Shown here one piece after another: positions 32,377 to 40,412 of a stretch of 64,000 bases of DNA; the first letter of the stretch is position 1, and each line of letters begins with the position of its first letter. The position numbers and the translations under genes were made by a program. The stretch covers positions 497,339-561,338 of the forward strand of contig DHDP01000018.1 in assembly GCA_002399405.1 (NCBI GenBank), written 5' to 3'. Under the pieces are notes generated by a model that was not told the DNA's origin, searched no databases, and saw only the letters and a program-made list of their open reading frames with translations. The DNA comes from Treponema sp. UBA4873 (lineage in GTDB: Bacteria; Spirochaetota; Spirochaetia; Treponematales; Treponemataceae).

Positions 32377-34386
32377 ATGAAGCTTAATGCAAAATTTTCA
32401 CTTATTGCTTTATGGGCTGTTTTTCAGTTTTCGGCTTTGGCGTTTGTTGCTTTGTACGGATCGAATATTATTCAGCGCATGAAGAATTATCAGTATCTTC
32501 AGGCTGATGTTCAGTACTGCCTTGCCGATATCGATAATTTTATAGGTACGATTGATTACCGCGGCGTCGATACGACGACTGTGTATACGGACTGGAAAAA
32601 GAAAGTTGAAAGACTGACTGATACGATGACGCAGCTGAACTCCGACCCCGTTGCCCGATTTTTTCCGGAATCATACAAGCACAGCGTCGGTAATACGATT
32701 ACCATATGGGACAGCGTAAAATCGCGTTTTAATGTGCTCGATGCGGTGCTGCAGCGCATGCAGGAAGTAAAAATAACCGACGGTCAGATTAATCAGGATG
32801 TAAAGTGGTACGGATTCCGCGCTTCGCTGACAAAGTATCCCGAATCGGAACAGCTGTTTTATCTTAACAAACAGCTTGAATTTTTTGATCTGCAGGAAGT
32901 GAATATTTACAACGGAACGAAAATTCTCGGCGAATCGACGTTGCGGTTATCCGAAGATTTTACCAGCGTTCTTGACGGAGCCGAACGGATATACGTTTTT
33001 TCGGAGATTCTGTTCTGTATAATTTCCGCGTTCATCGTGTACTTCTCGCTTGTTACCGTTACCACGCGGATCAGCAGACAGATTAAGAGAATACAGGCAA
33101 TGTCCGCCAACCTGACAGGAAAAGATTTTACCGTATCCATTGCGCCTACCGGAAGCACGGAAATAAAGAACCTGATGGAAAACATGAACAAAATGGTTTC
33201 CGAACTGAACGATTTTTTCATAATCGTCAAAAAAACTGCTTCGCGGGCTATTTCGTCGGGGTATTCGATAAACGATTCCGCGAACAGCACTGCAGCTGCG
33301 ACGGCGGAAATCAACGCAAATATTGAATCGATTACGAAAGAATTCGAGCAGATAAACGTATCGGTTGAACGCGTCGCAAAATCCATTGAGGAAATCGACA
33401 GAGAAGTGGATGTTCTGGTAAGCGACAACAATCAGCAGACGCAGGCAATTGAGGAAAGCGACAATGCCGTTGAGGACATGTCGAAGACGCTGGGGCAGAT
33501 AAGCATAAAAGCATCGGAACGCACGAAGAGCGCGGAGGAAATGCGGGAGCTTGTCGCGGACGGCGACGCCAAAATATCGGCTACGAACAGTCTTCTTGAG
33601 CAGATTGCGTCGCAGCTCGACGAAATAGGCGAGATAGTCACTATTATTAACGCCGTTGCGGAGCAGACGAATCTTCTGTCTATGAATGCGGCGATCGAAT
33701 CCGCACATGCGGGCGAAGCGGGAAAAGGCTTTGCCGTCGTTGCGGAGGAAATCAGAAGTCTTGCGGAATCGACCGGCGACAACGCGAAGAAAATAAGCGA
33801 GTCCATCAATAAAATCGTTCAGAACGCCACTGCGGCGAACGAGTCGAGCAGTGCCGCTTCAAAAGCATTCAGGAAAGTCAGCGAACATTCCGAGCAGATG
33901 ATTGATTCGCTCCGCGAAATATCGGGCGGTATCGGGAAGATCGATGAAACGACGAAACAGATCACATCGAAGACGAACGATACCGCGGTGACTGCGGATA
34001 AAATCAACGGCTACTGTAAAAATCTTTCCGGTCAGCAGAAGAATATTTCGACCGAGATGAAATCGATGACGGAGTTTTTTTCCGCAGCTGTTGCCGGCAT
34101 AAAGGAAATCAGGACGGGAACGGAGGACATTGTAAAGCGTATGGCCGCCGTGGGAGAGCAGAGCACGGAAAGCTACAGAAACATGACGGAACTTGAGAAC
34201 GTCCTCGATGAATTTAAAACGAAAGACATAGTGAACGACATTGTGAATCATGCAGTCGAAGACATCAAAATAGAAAATATAATATCACCGGAAATTAAAG
34301 CCGAGATTGAAGCATCCGCGCGCGGAAAAGGCGGCGACGTCATTGATTTTGATCCCGACGCGGTAGAGGAATACAAGCCGGAATAA
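32377..34386 (+). CDS. Methyl-accepting chemotaxis protein
   Basis: 669 residues from ATG 32377, preceded by AAGGGA; an in-frame TTG at 32341 was rejected. TM1 is about 8-28 and TM2 about 203-227, flanking a periplasmic sensor of about 175 residues that looks like a four-helix bundle. A HAMP region follows, then a long coiled-coil signalling domain. The hairpin tip is conserved: IINAVAEQTNLLSMNAAIESAHAGEAGKGFAVVAEEIR in overlapping segments. There is no C-terminal CheR-docking pentapeptide; it ends EEYKPE. The ligand is unknown. It meets the convergent permease gene with no intervening base. Confidence 0.95.
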   Translation: MKLNAKFSLIALWAVFQFSALAFVALYGSNIIQRMKNYQYLQADVQYCLADIDNFIGTIDYRGVDTTTVYTDWKKKVERLTDTMTQLNSDPVARFFPESYKHSVGNTITIWDSVKSRFNVLDAVLQRMQEVKITDGQINQDVKWYGFRASLTKYPESEQLFYLNKQLEFFDLQEVNIYNGTKILGESTLRLSEDFTSVLDGAERIYVFSEILFCIISAFIVYFSLVTVTTRISRQIKRIQAMSANLTGKDFTVSIAPTGSTEIKNLMENMNKMVSELNDFFIIVKKTASRAISSGYSINDSANSTAAATAEINANIESITKEFEQINVSVERVAKSIEEIDREVDVLVSDNNQQTQAIEESDNAVEDMSKTLGQISIKASERTKSAEEMRELVADGDAKISATNSLLEQIASQLDEIGEIVTIINAVAEQTNLLSMNAAIESAHAGEAGKGFAVVAEEIRSLAESTGDNAKKISESINKIVQNATAANESSSAASKAFRKVSEHSEQMIDSLREISGGIGKIDETTKQITSKTNDTAVTADKINGYCKNLSGQQKNISTEMKSMTEFFSAAVAGIKEIRTGTEDIVKRMAAVGEQSTESYRNMTELENVLDEFKTKDIVNDIVNHAVEDIKIENIISPEIKAEIEASARGKGGDVIDFDPDAVEEYKPE

Positions 34387-35220
34387 TCAGTCTTCTTTTG
34401 TACTGTTAGGTTCGAGAAACAGCAGCAGCAGCGCCGTTACATACGGCAGCGAAATGAGCAGCGGCGCGGAAATACCGGGAAATACATTCTGCAGATTGGA
34501 GGCGAAATATTCGCCGGTGCACATGACCAGGACCGCAACGCACGTGCCCGAACATGTCCGCTTCCCGAGAAAGACAGCAGCGAGCGCGAGCCATCCTCTT
34601 CCGCTCGATATATTCGGCACGAAAGACGAGAGCCGCAGAGTAAGTATGCAGCCTGCGCAGGACGCGAAAAAAGCGGCAAGGCACCACGCCGCCGTTTTTC
34701 CCGCCGCAACGTTAATTCCCCGCGAGAGCAGTACGTCGGAATCGCTTCCGGTAATACGCAGATACAATCCCCTCTTCGTTGCAAACAGCAGAATAACGCT
34801 GACCATAATGATGAGATATGCCGCCGCCGAAGTCACCGTCCGCGCTGTCTGCGCCGGAAATACGAAAGACGGAGACGTAAGCACGCCGCGTGTGCCGAAC
34901 AGTTCCACTGAGAGCAGCGAAACGAGCGCTCCCGAAAATATATTAAGCGCCAGAGAAGCAAGAAACGGATTTGCGCGGGCGCGTTCGACCGCTTTCAGAA
35001 ACAGAAAAATAAATAAAACGCAGAACAGCACGGCAAAGAAACATCCCGCTGCCGTCGATTTTGTCAGTACGGTGAAAGCGTAACACAGAAAAGCCGACAA
35101 ATTTATTATACCGTCGATGAAAATGGCGCTGCGTCCCGCGTATTCGCTTATGAGAGCGCCGAAGGACGCAAGCATAAGAGGGGCCGACAGAAAAAAAATG
35201 TTAAGAATGATGTCGGTCAT
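34387..35220 (-). CDS. BMP-type ABC transporter permease 2 (nucleoside-importer family)
   Basis: 277 residues with eight or nine hydrophobic segments. It matches the BPD_transp_2 fold of the YufQ/BmpC-type permeases: an N-terminal LMLASFGALISEYAGR with the conserved G-A-L-x-x-E-x-x-G core, GGx-like FGTRGV, and GRGWLALAAVFLGK near the end. It pairs with the upstream permease, with which it overlaps by 20 bases. It is the last gene of the four-gene importer operon. Confidence 0.9.
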   Translation of the reverse strand: MTDIILNIFFLSAPLMLASFGALISEYAGRSAIFIDGIINLSAFLCYAFTVLTKSTAAGCFFAVLFCVLFIFLFLKAVERARANPFLASLALNIFSGALVSLLSVELFGTRGVLTSPSFVFPAQTARTVTSAAAYLIIMVSVILLFATKRGLYLRITGSDSDVLLSRGINVAAGKTAAWCLAAFFASCAGCILTLRLSSFVPNISSGRGWLALAAVFLGKRTCSGTCVAVLVMCTGEYFASNLQNVFPGISAPLLISLPYVTALLLLFLEPNSTKED

Positions 35221-36220
35221 GTTTTTCTCCTCCCGCGTATTGAATTGCTATGCAGGAGAGCATGATCCCCTGTATGAGCGAGCTTATATCGAAACCTGAG
35301 TTGTAGTTGAGAGCGACTCTGTCCGCCGATGTAAAAATCCACGACAGAATCAGACTTGAAGGAATAAGCGCCGCAGGATTTGAACCTGCGATGAGCGCGC
35401 ACGAAAGCGCGTCCCATCCCATGCCTGTGTAGAATCCCGAATGGCATGTGTAATATGTGCCGGTAACGGCGATGAATCCCGTTATGCCGTGAAGCGCTCC
35501 CGACGCGGCAAGCGTACCGTACAGTATTTTCGTGCGCGGATATCCGCAGTATTCGGCGAATTCATTCGATATTCCCGTAATCTGCAGCTGTTTTCCCTGT
35601 TTTGTCCGGTAAATGAAATACCAGCCGGCAGTGCAGAGCAGCGGCAGGGTGCATGCTGCCGCAGAGAGCGGTGAGGGCGCAAGAATATGCGGAAACCGCA
35701 CTGCTTCGCGGATGAATGATGTTGCAAGGAGATTTCCGTATGAACCGCGGAACGGGCCTGCGATGAGCGAGTCGATGAACGGTATGACCGCGGCCGATAC
35801 AAGGAAAGTCGTCAGAAGAATGTTCGCGTTTTTGAACTGCCGGAGCAGGCCGGATACAAGCGTCATACAGGCGGGAACCGCCATGGCCGCGGCTAACGCG
35901 CATATTAACGAAACTACCGGCGGAAACGTTGAGGTAGCGGAAAGGACTACGGCCGTAATAAAACCACCCGCGTAAATCTGTCCTTCGCCGCCGAGGTTGA
36001 ACTCTCCCGTCGTGAGAAGAACAGCGTCGCCGAGGCCCGCCGCCATAAAAAGAGAAGCTGTGTTGAGTATGGCGCCGAAATAATACAGCGAAGTGAATGA
36101 ACCTGCGAGAAAATCTCCCGCCGCAGCAAACGTGCGTGAACTTGCAACGAGAAGAATCACCGTGAAAAGCAGCCCGGCAGTAACGGATACAGCGCCCGTC
36201 GCGCGGATTGTATGTTTCAT
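35201..36220 (-). CDS. BMP-type ABC transporter permease 1 (nucleoside-importer family)
   Basis: 339 residues from ATG 36220, preceded by AGGAGG; the longer frame from 36316 overlaps the ATPase gene and was rejected. About nine hydrophobic segments; ATPase-contact and family motifs include TTGEFNLGGEGQIYAGG and GMGWDALSCALIAGSNP. This is the YufP-like partner of the permease pair. Its start overlaps the ATPase stop codon (ATGA at 36217-36220), so translation is coupled. Confidence 0.9.
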   Translation of the reverse strand: MKHTIRATGAVSVTAGLLFTVILLVASSRTFAAAGDFLAGSFTSLYYFGAILNTASLFMAAGLGDAVLLTTGEFNLGGEGQIYAGGFITAVVLSATSTFPPVVSLICALAAAMAVPACMTLVSGLLRQFKNANILLTTFLVSAAVIPFIDSLIAGPFRGSYGNLLATSFIREAVRFPHILAPSPLSAAACTLPLLCTAGWYFIYRTKQGKQLQITGISNEFAEYCGYPRTKILYGTLAASGALHGITGFIAVTGTYYTCHSGFYTGMGWDALSCALIAGSNPAALIPSSLILSWIFTSADRVALNYNSGFDISSLIQGIMLSCIAIQYAGGEKHDRHHS

Positions 36221-37701
36221 GCGTTTCCTCCTGTTATTTTCCCGCCTTCGAGCGTATAAACGGAGCCGCATAATTCCTCCGGAAAATCCGACGACGAGAG
36301 GACAAGCACGGCACATCCTTTTGAAGCGAATGAAGCGAGCAGCTTCGCCGTGCTACAGGCGGACTGAGCGTCGAGCCCCTGAAGCGGCTCGCATGCGATT
36401 ATGTACAGGGGAGCTGTATCAAGTTCCCGCGCAAGTATAAGCCGCTGCAGCATACCGCCTGAAAGATCCGACGCTTTTTCGTCTCCCTGTATTGCAACGT
36501 CCGCTTTGCGTATAAGCCGGTCCGTGTAGTCCCTGTTCACCATTCCGTCGTGCATCGCGCAAAGCAGCTGGCCGATCGAAAGATTCGGATGAGACGCGCG
36601 GAACGTCCTGTCCGAAGGAATTATTGCAGTGTGCAGTCCCGTCTTATACCTGAGAAAATGCGGTGTAAGTTTTTTTGATTTGAGGGTAAGCTCGCAGCGT
36701 GACGATGAGGTTTCTATTGCTGCCAGTCCCTCCGTGCGCGCGGATTCCATTCCGGTAACGACGTTTTCAAGCGTACCGAGCCCGCTTTCCCGGAGGCCTT
36801 TTATGAGCGTAAGCGCGCCGCATTCCGCTCTGAACGACACGCCGAAAAGGGCAGGGCGCTTTTTCGGCCGTACCGTTATATCAGTGAAAGTAACGGTACA
36901 TTTCTCTCTGCACGACGCGCAGCCGGTCTTACCGCACTCGCCGTCCGCATATTCACCGGCGGACGTCCGCACTGCGCCTGCTGAACTGCTGATGCAGGCC
37001 TCTGCACACATCTCTGCGGTGAACGCTCTGCTGTGTTCATATTGTTCCGCCGCTTTACCCTTGCGGAGAACGGTCACCGTGTCGGTGTACAGTTCCGCTT
37101 CCTGCATGATGTGCGTTATGACGATGATGTTCATGCCGCCTTCGGCAAGCTCTCTGATGTTTGCGTATAATGCGCGGCGCTGCTCCCAGTCGAGAAGAGC
37201 GGAAGGCTCGTCGAGAATGAGAACGCCCGGCCCGCAGATAAGCGCCGCGATAAGAGACGCGTAGAACCGTTCGTCGCCGCCGATGTGGACGACGCGTGCA
37301 CGGAAATCAAGCTGCGGAGCCCATTTCTGTCTGTATTTTTCCGCTTCATGAAGAACATTTCTGCGCGTAAGTTTTCTTCCCGCCGAGCTGTATTCTGTTC
37401 CGAGCAGGATATTTTCCATAACGCTGATGCTGTCGGCAAGCAGCGGCCGCTGCCGGACACAAACGATTCCGGCTTTGACCGCGTCGCGCTGGTTTTCAAA
37501 GTGAACGGCGTTTCCGCCGATCAGTATTTCTCCGCTGTCGTATTGCAGTGCGCCGCTTAATATTGCGGCCGTCGTCGACTTGCCGGCTCCGTTCTCGCCG
37601 AGCAGCGCATGAATCATGCCTCCCCGGAACGAAACCGAAAGATCGTCGAGTACAGTTTTATGCAGGTACCTTTTTGAAACGTGAGCGAGCGCAATATCCA
37701 T
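36217..37701 (-). CDS. BMP-type ABC transporter ATPase, tandem nucleotide-binding domains, asymmetric sites
   Basis: 494 residues with two ABC domains, as in YufO/RbsA. Domain 1 has intact Walker A GENGAGKST, Walker B VLILDEPSALLD and H-loop ITHIM, but a degenerate signature (HIGGDERFYASL). Domain 2 is the mirror image: intact signature LSGGMLQRLILARE, but Walker A lacks Lys (GLRESGLGTL), Walker B is IIACEPLQGLD with Cys for Asp, and the H-loop His is replaced by Ser. Only one of the two composite sites should hydrolyse ATP. The linker contains a four-cysteine cluster (C-x4-C-x2-C-x3-C in ECGKTGCASCREKC) that could bind metal. Confidence 0.9.
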   Translation of the reverse strand: MDIALAHVSKRYLHKTVLDDLSVSFRGGMIHALLGENGAGKSTTAAILSGALQYDSGEILIGGNAVHFENQRDAVKAGIVCVRQRPLLADSISVMENILLGTEYSSAGRKLTRRNVLHEAEKYRQKWAPQLDFRARVVHIGGDERFYASLIAALICGPGVLILDEPSALLDWEQRRALYANIRELAEGGMNIIVITHIMQEAELYTDTVTVLRKGKAAEQYEHSRAFTAEMCAEACISSSAGAVRTSAGEYADGECGKTGCASCREKCTVTFTDITVRPKKRPALFGVSFRAECGALTLIKGLRESGLGTLENVVTGMESARTEGLAAIETSSSRCELTLKSKKLTPHFLRYKTGLHTAIIPSDRTFRASHPNLSIGQLLCAMHDGMVNRDYTDRLIRKADVAIQGDEKASDLSGGMLQRLILARELDTAPLYIIACEPLQGLDAQSACSTAKLLASFASKGCAVLVLSSSDFPEELCGSVYTLEGGKITGGNA

Positions 37702-37705
37702 GGAG

Positions 37706-38719
37706 TTAATTCTGCTGCAGTACCAGTTTTCCGGTGCGGATGCTTTCGACTGTCTCCGTCATCTTCGCGCGCATATCGTCGGTGACTGCCGGATTTTTAC
37801 TGCCCGGTGCATCCTGGACAAAGTTCACATAGCCCTCCGCAACGCCGACTGTTTTTGCCGTGCCCCATTCAGTCTTTCCTGCAAGGTACGATGCCGTAAT
37901 TTCCGCGGACATTTTTTTCTGATCGAGGGTCGTGCAGGAAATAATATTGCCGGGCGCTTTGTCGAACGCAGCCGTGTCGAATAATGCAAGATATTTTCCG
38001 GTTTCCACCGCCGCGCTCACGACGCCCTGTGATGCGCCGCCGCAGATAGGAAGAATCACGTCGACTCCGGATTTATACATTGCGTTCGCAAGCTCGGAAC
38101 CTTTCGACGCGTCGTACCAGTTGCCGACAATGCGGAAATCGACTGTTGTCCCCTGAAAAGCCGCCTGAGCGCCTTCCTTATAGCCCGGGAGAATCACATC
38201 ATTCATGACCGGATATTCCTGGGCGGTAATCAGCCCGATTTTATGCGTCTGAGACATAAGCCCTGCCATGTAACCGGTAAGATACGACTGCTCATGCTGA
38301 TTGTAACGGACTGTAGCAATGCTGCCGTTGCCCGCTTTATATGCATCAAGCAGAATGAATTTCTGGGACGGAAACTGCTGCGTAAGCGGTTCGACGAGTT
38401 CGGGCAGAGACGGATTCGATGAAATAATGACGCTGTATTTCCCTTCCGCAGCAAGCGCCGTGAGCTTCGACGACCATTCAGCCTGATTCGTACCGGCTTC
38501 AAGAATGTTCAGCTTCGCCTGAACGTTCTCAGGTTTGCCGCTGTTGTATGAATCGACAGCCTCTTTTACGCCGTCCGTGAGCATAGCATAGATCGGACTG
38601 TCGGCAATAATTCCGGGAACGAAGACCGCCACGGAAAGCGGCTGCGTCTTTTTTCCGCTGCATGAAACAACAGCAAATGACATACATGCTGCTGCAATAA
38701 TATGAACGATTTTTTTCAT
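37706..38719 (-). CDS. BMP-family substrate-binding lipoprotein
   Basis: 337 residues from ATG 38719, with AAGGA upstream. The signal peptide MKKIVHIIAAACMSFAVVSC has a lipobox V-V-S-C. The mature part is a basic membrane protein (BMP/Med) fold with VAVFVPGIIADSPIYAMLTDGV, YNQHEQSYLTGYMAGL and VDVILPICGGASQGV. Characterised members bind purine nucleosides, and treponemal TmpC-like proteins belong here; the ligand is inferred. It is first in the operon with one ATPase and two permeases, downstream of a MarR regulator. Confidence 0.9.
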   Translation of the reverse strand: MKKIVHIIAAACMSFAVVSCSGKKTQPLSVAVFVPGIIADSPIYAMLTDGVKEAVDSYNSGKPENVQAKLNILEAGTNQAEWSSKLTALAAEGKYSVIISSNPSLPELVEPLTQQFPSQKFILLDAYKAGNGSIATVRYNQHEQSYLTGYMAGLMSQTHKIGLITAQEYPVMNDVILPGYKEGAQAAFQGTTVDFRIVGNWYDASKGSELANAMYKSGVDVILPICGGASQGVVSAAVETGKYLALFDTAAFDKAPGNIISCTTLDQKKMSAEITASYLAGKTEWGTAKTVGVAEGYVNFVQDAPGSKNPAVTDDMRAKMTETVESIRTGKLVLQQN

Positions 38720-38746
38720 AAGAACTATCCTTGTCATGACAGAACA

Positions 38747-38775
38747 AATATAGTTTTATATAAAACAAATGTCAA
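38747..38775 (-). promoter_or_regulatory. Promoter of the BMP importer operon with a palindromic operator in its spacer
   Basis: On the minus strand TTGACA (38775-38770), a 17-bp spacer and TATATT (38752-38747). The perfect 14-bp palindrome GTTTTATATAAAAC occupies 38753-38766, inside the spacer. This is a typical place for a repressor such as the MarR protein encoded immediately upstream. Confidence 0.75.
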
Positions 38776-38797
38776 GCGCGATTGACGTCGCAACTGC

Positions 38798-39232
38798 TTA
38801 TTTTTCAAAGTTATCAGCAATGCGCGCAAGGAAACCGCAGACCTGCTGCTGCTCGTCTTCCGAAAATCCTTTGTAGAAAGTCTTGAGCAGCTCTCCTGAA
38901 AGCTCGGCGGTAATTTCGTTGTATTTGCGGCCTTTTGCAGTAAGCGAGATGAGTTTGCTCCTCGCGTCTTCGGGGCTTGATTCGCTTTTTATGAATCCTT
39001 CCTGTTCGAGTTTCCGCACGAGGACCGTCGTCGTGGATTTGTCCCGGTTGATGCGCTGAGCCAGATCCTTCATCGGCAGCGAGTCCTGCAGCGACAGCTG
39101 AAAAAGTATAAACCCGTGGGAGGATGCAAAATGAGGCAGTCCTTTTTCCGCAAGCCGCTGAGTAAGAAAATCTGCGGCATCGGAATGAATCCGGGAAAGA
39201 AGCGACATGCTTGAATTGACGTCATTATTCAT
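38798..39232 (-). CDS. MarR-family transcriptional regulator
   Basis: 144 residues from ATG 39232; the ORF is open further upstream, but MNNDVNSSMSLLSRI is the natural start and fits the promoter. The winged helix includes LPMKDLAQRINRDKSTTTVLVRKLEQEGFI and the wing SSPEDARSKLISLT. MarR proteins bind palindromes and respond to small ligands or oxidation; a single Cys is near the C-terminus (QQVCGF). It lies just upstream of the BMP importer operon, whose promoter contains a 14-bp palindrome, so it is the likely repressor of that operon. Confidence 0.9.
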   Translation of the reverse strand: MNNDVNSSMSLLSRIHSDAADFLTQRLAEKGLPHFASSHGFILFQLSLQDSLPMKDLAQRINRDKSTTTVLVRKLEQEGFIKSESSPEDARSKLISLTAKGRKYNEITAELSGELLKTFYKGFSEDEQQQVCGFLARIADNFEK

Positions 39233-39238
39233 ACTATC

Positions 39239-39280
39239 AGTATATCCTTTGTTGCTTTTGAGCGCAAATATCAGTACTAT
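39239..39280. promoter_or_regulatory. Overlapping divergent leaderless promoters of the MarR gene and a membrane-protein gene
   Basis: Minus: TTGCGC (39267-39262), 17-bp spacer, TATACT (39244-39239), six bases before ATG 39232. Plus: TTGCTT (39252-39257), 17-bp spacer, TACTAT (39275-39280), seven bases before ATG 39288. The two promoters interlock within 55 bp and neither gene has a Shine-Dalgarno sequence. Confidence 0.65.
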
Positions 39281-39287
39281 ATATACT

Positions 39288-40073
39288 ATGTACTTATTTT
39301 TTATAAAGAAAAATTTTTGCGACGGTTGGGACAATATGCTGTCGATTATTATCCCGAATCTCGTAGTTCTCGGCGTGATACTCGGTTTCACTTCCCTTAT
39401 GTATGTTTTCCAGAACGCCGTCCCCGTCGTGATCGCTCTCGTTTTTCTTATGCTTATTGCAATTTCAATACTCACGTTTGCCTTCGGTGATTCGGCTGTG
39501 CAGATTGCGAACTTCAGCACGGCACATATAGCCGATTACTTCAAGGCGATACCCGGCAGTCTTAAGGACGGTGCGCTCTTCGGACTGCTTATCGGCGCAA
39601 TATGCACTGCCTCATATATTGCCATTCCGTTTTATTTTGCCCAGAAATCGCTGTTCGGCATATTTGTAGGCGCGCTGTTTACGTGGGTCGTCTTATTCGC
39701 GCTGCTGGCACTTCAGTGGTTCGCCGCAATCAGGGCGCTTATGCACAACGATTTTAAAAAATGTCTCAGAAAATGTTTCATCATCTTTTTTGATAATACC
39801 GGTTTTTCCTTATTCACGGCATTTTATAATCTGATACTTTTTGCCCTGTCAATCCTTATGGTCGGCCTCATGCCGTCCGCGGCGGGCATTATGCTTTCGC
39901 AGGTGAACGCGCTTCGTCTGCGGTTGTATAAATACGATTATCTCGAAAAACATCCCGAACTCAAAACCCCGAAAGAACGCAGGTATATTCCCTGGTCGGA
40001 TCTTCTGGAGGACGACAAGGAAGCACTCGGACCGCGGTCATTTAAGTCATTCATATTCCCGTGGAAGGAATAA
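39288..40073 (+). CDS. Integral membrane protein of unknown function
   Basis: 261 residues from ATG 39288. About six hydrophobic segments lie at roughly 19-36, 42-63, 94-112, 118-142, 165-190 and 192-205. A hydrophilic C-terminal tail of about 45 residues follows, with PKERRYIPWSDLLEDDKE. No transport or enzyme motif is evident. A short loop ALMHNDFKKCLRKCFIIFF carries two Cys. It is transcribed divergently from the MarR gene, so shared control is possible. Likely a treponeme-conserved protein. Confidence 0.7.
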   Translation: MYLFFIKKNFCDGWDNMLSIIIPNLVVLGVILGFTSLMYVFQNAVPVVIALVFLMLIAISILTFAFGDSAVQIANFSTAHIADYFKAIPGSLKDGALFGLLIGAICTASYIAIPFYFAQKSLFGIFVGALFTWVVLFALLALQWFAAIRALMHNDFKKCLRKCFIIFFDNTGFSLFTAFYNLILFALSILMVGLMPSAAGIMLSQVNALRLRLYKYDYLEKHPELKTPKERRYIPWSDLLEDDKEALGPRSFKSFIFPWKE

Positions 40074-40212
40074 AGAAAACGTTGAAGACGAATTTTGTTG
40101 AAAAATCCCGAAACAGTGTTAATATAGTAAGTGGGTGAGGGAAAGAGCGTGAGAAGCACGCGGAACGGTAAAAGAAACACCGTTTATGAACTGACACTGT
40201 GGAGGTTAGCTT

Positions 40213-40260
40213 ATGACTGAGAATCCGCCGTACAGATCAGAGTCTGAAATCACCATGTAA
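40213..40260 (+). CDS. Possible 15-residue peptide encoded within the small RNA
   Basis: ATG at 40213 to TAA at 40258-40260 encodes MTENPPYRSESEITM. A consensus GGAGG at 40201-40205 lies seven bases upstream, stronger than many true genes here. It may be a leader-type or dual-function sRNA peptide. The sequence alone cannot show translation. Confidence 0.4.
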   Translation: MTENPPYRSESEITM

Positions 40261-40346
40261 TTGCGCTTCAACCAGTCTGCAGAGACTGTGTATGAAAAGA
40301 TGGTCAACAGAACCAACCGAATGCGAGTTATCTGTGACCAACAAAT

Positions 40347-40370
40347 GCCGGCGTTAGGCCGGCTTTTTTT
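40347..40370 (+). terminator. Terminator of the small RNA
   Basis: GCCGGC (40347-40352) pairs with GCCGGC (40358-40363) around GTTAG and is followed by seven T residues. Confidence 0.85.
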
Positions 40371-40412
40371 ATGTCTGCCGGTTTTTTCGGAAAGATAAGG
40401 TTGAAGTACATA

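Larger units (their letters stand above)
40130..40370 (+). ncRNA. Candidate structured small RNA, unknown class, with an internal short ORF
   Basis: Between 40073 and 40546 there is no long gene. A promoter-like TTGAAA (40098-40103), 16-bp spacer and TAATAT (40120-40125) would start an RNA near 40130. Four local helices follow: GCGTG/CACGC (40147-40161), ACGGT/ACCGT (40165-40183), CAGTCT/AGACTG with a GCAG tetraloop (40273-40288), and GGTCAACAGA/TCTGTGACC with one bulge (40302-40339). It ends in a strong terminator. It lacks the conserved cores of RNase P RNA, tmRNA and SRP RNA, and its ends do not pair as in 6S RNA. Confidence 0.55.

Noticed and set aside
38798..39520. A 240-residue version of the MarR protein starting at 39520
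   Set aside because: The extra 96 residues overlap the divergent membrane-protein gene and both promoters, and show no similarity to MarR proteins. The ATG at 39232 gives a normal length.
40130..40370. RNase P RNA, tmRNA, SRP RNA or 6S RNA
   Set aside because: The conserved P4/J-region sequences, the tRNA-like ends, the SRP domain IV loop and the end-to-end pairing of 6S RNA are all missing.
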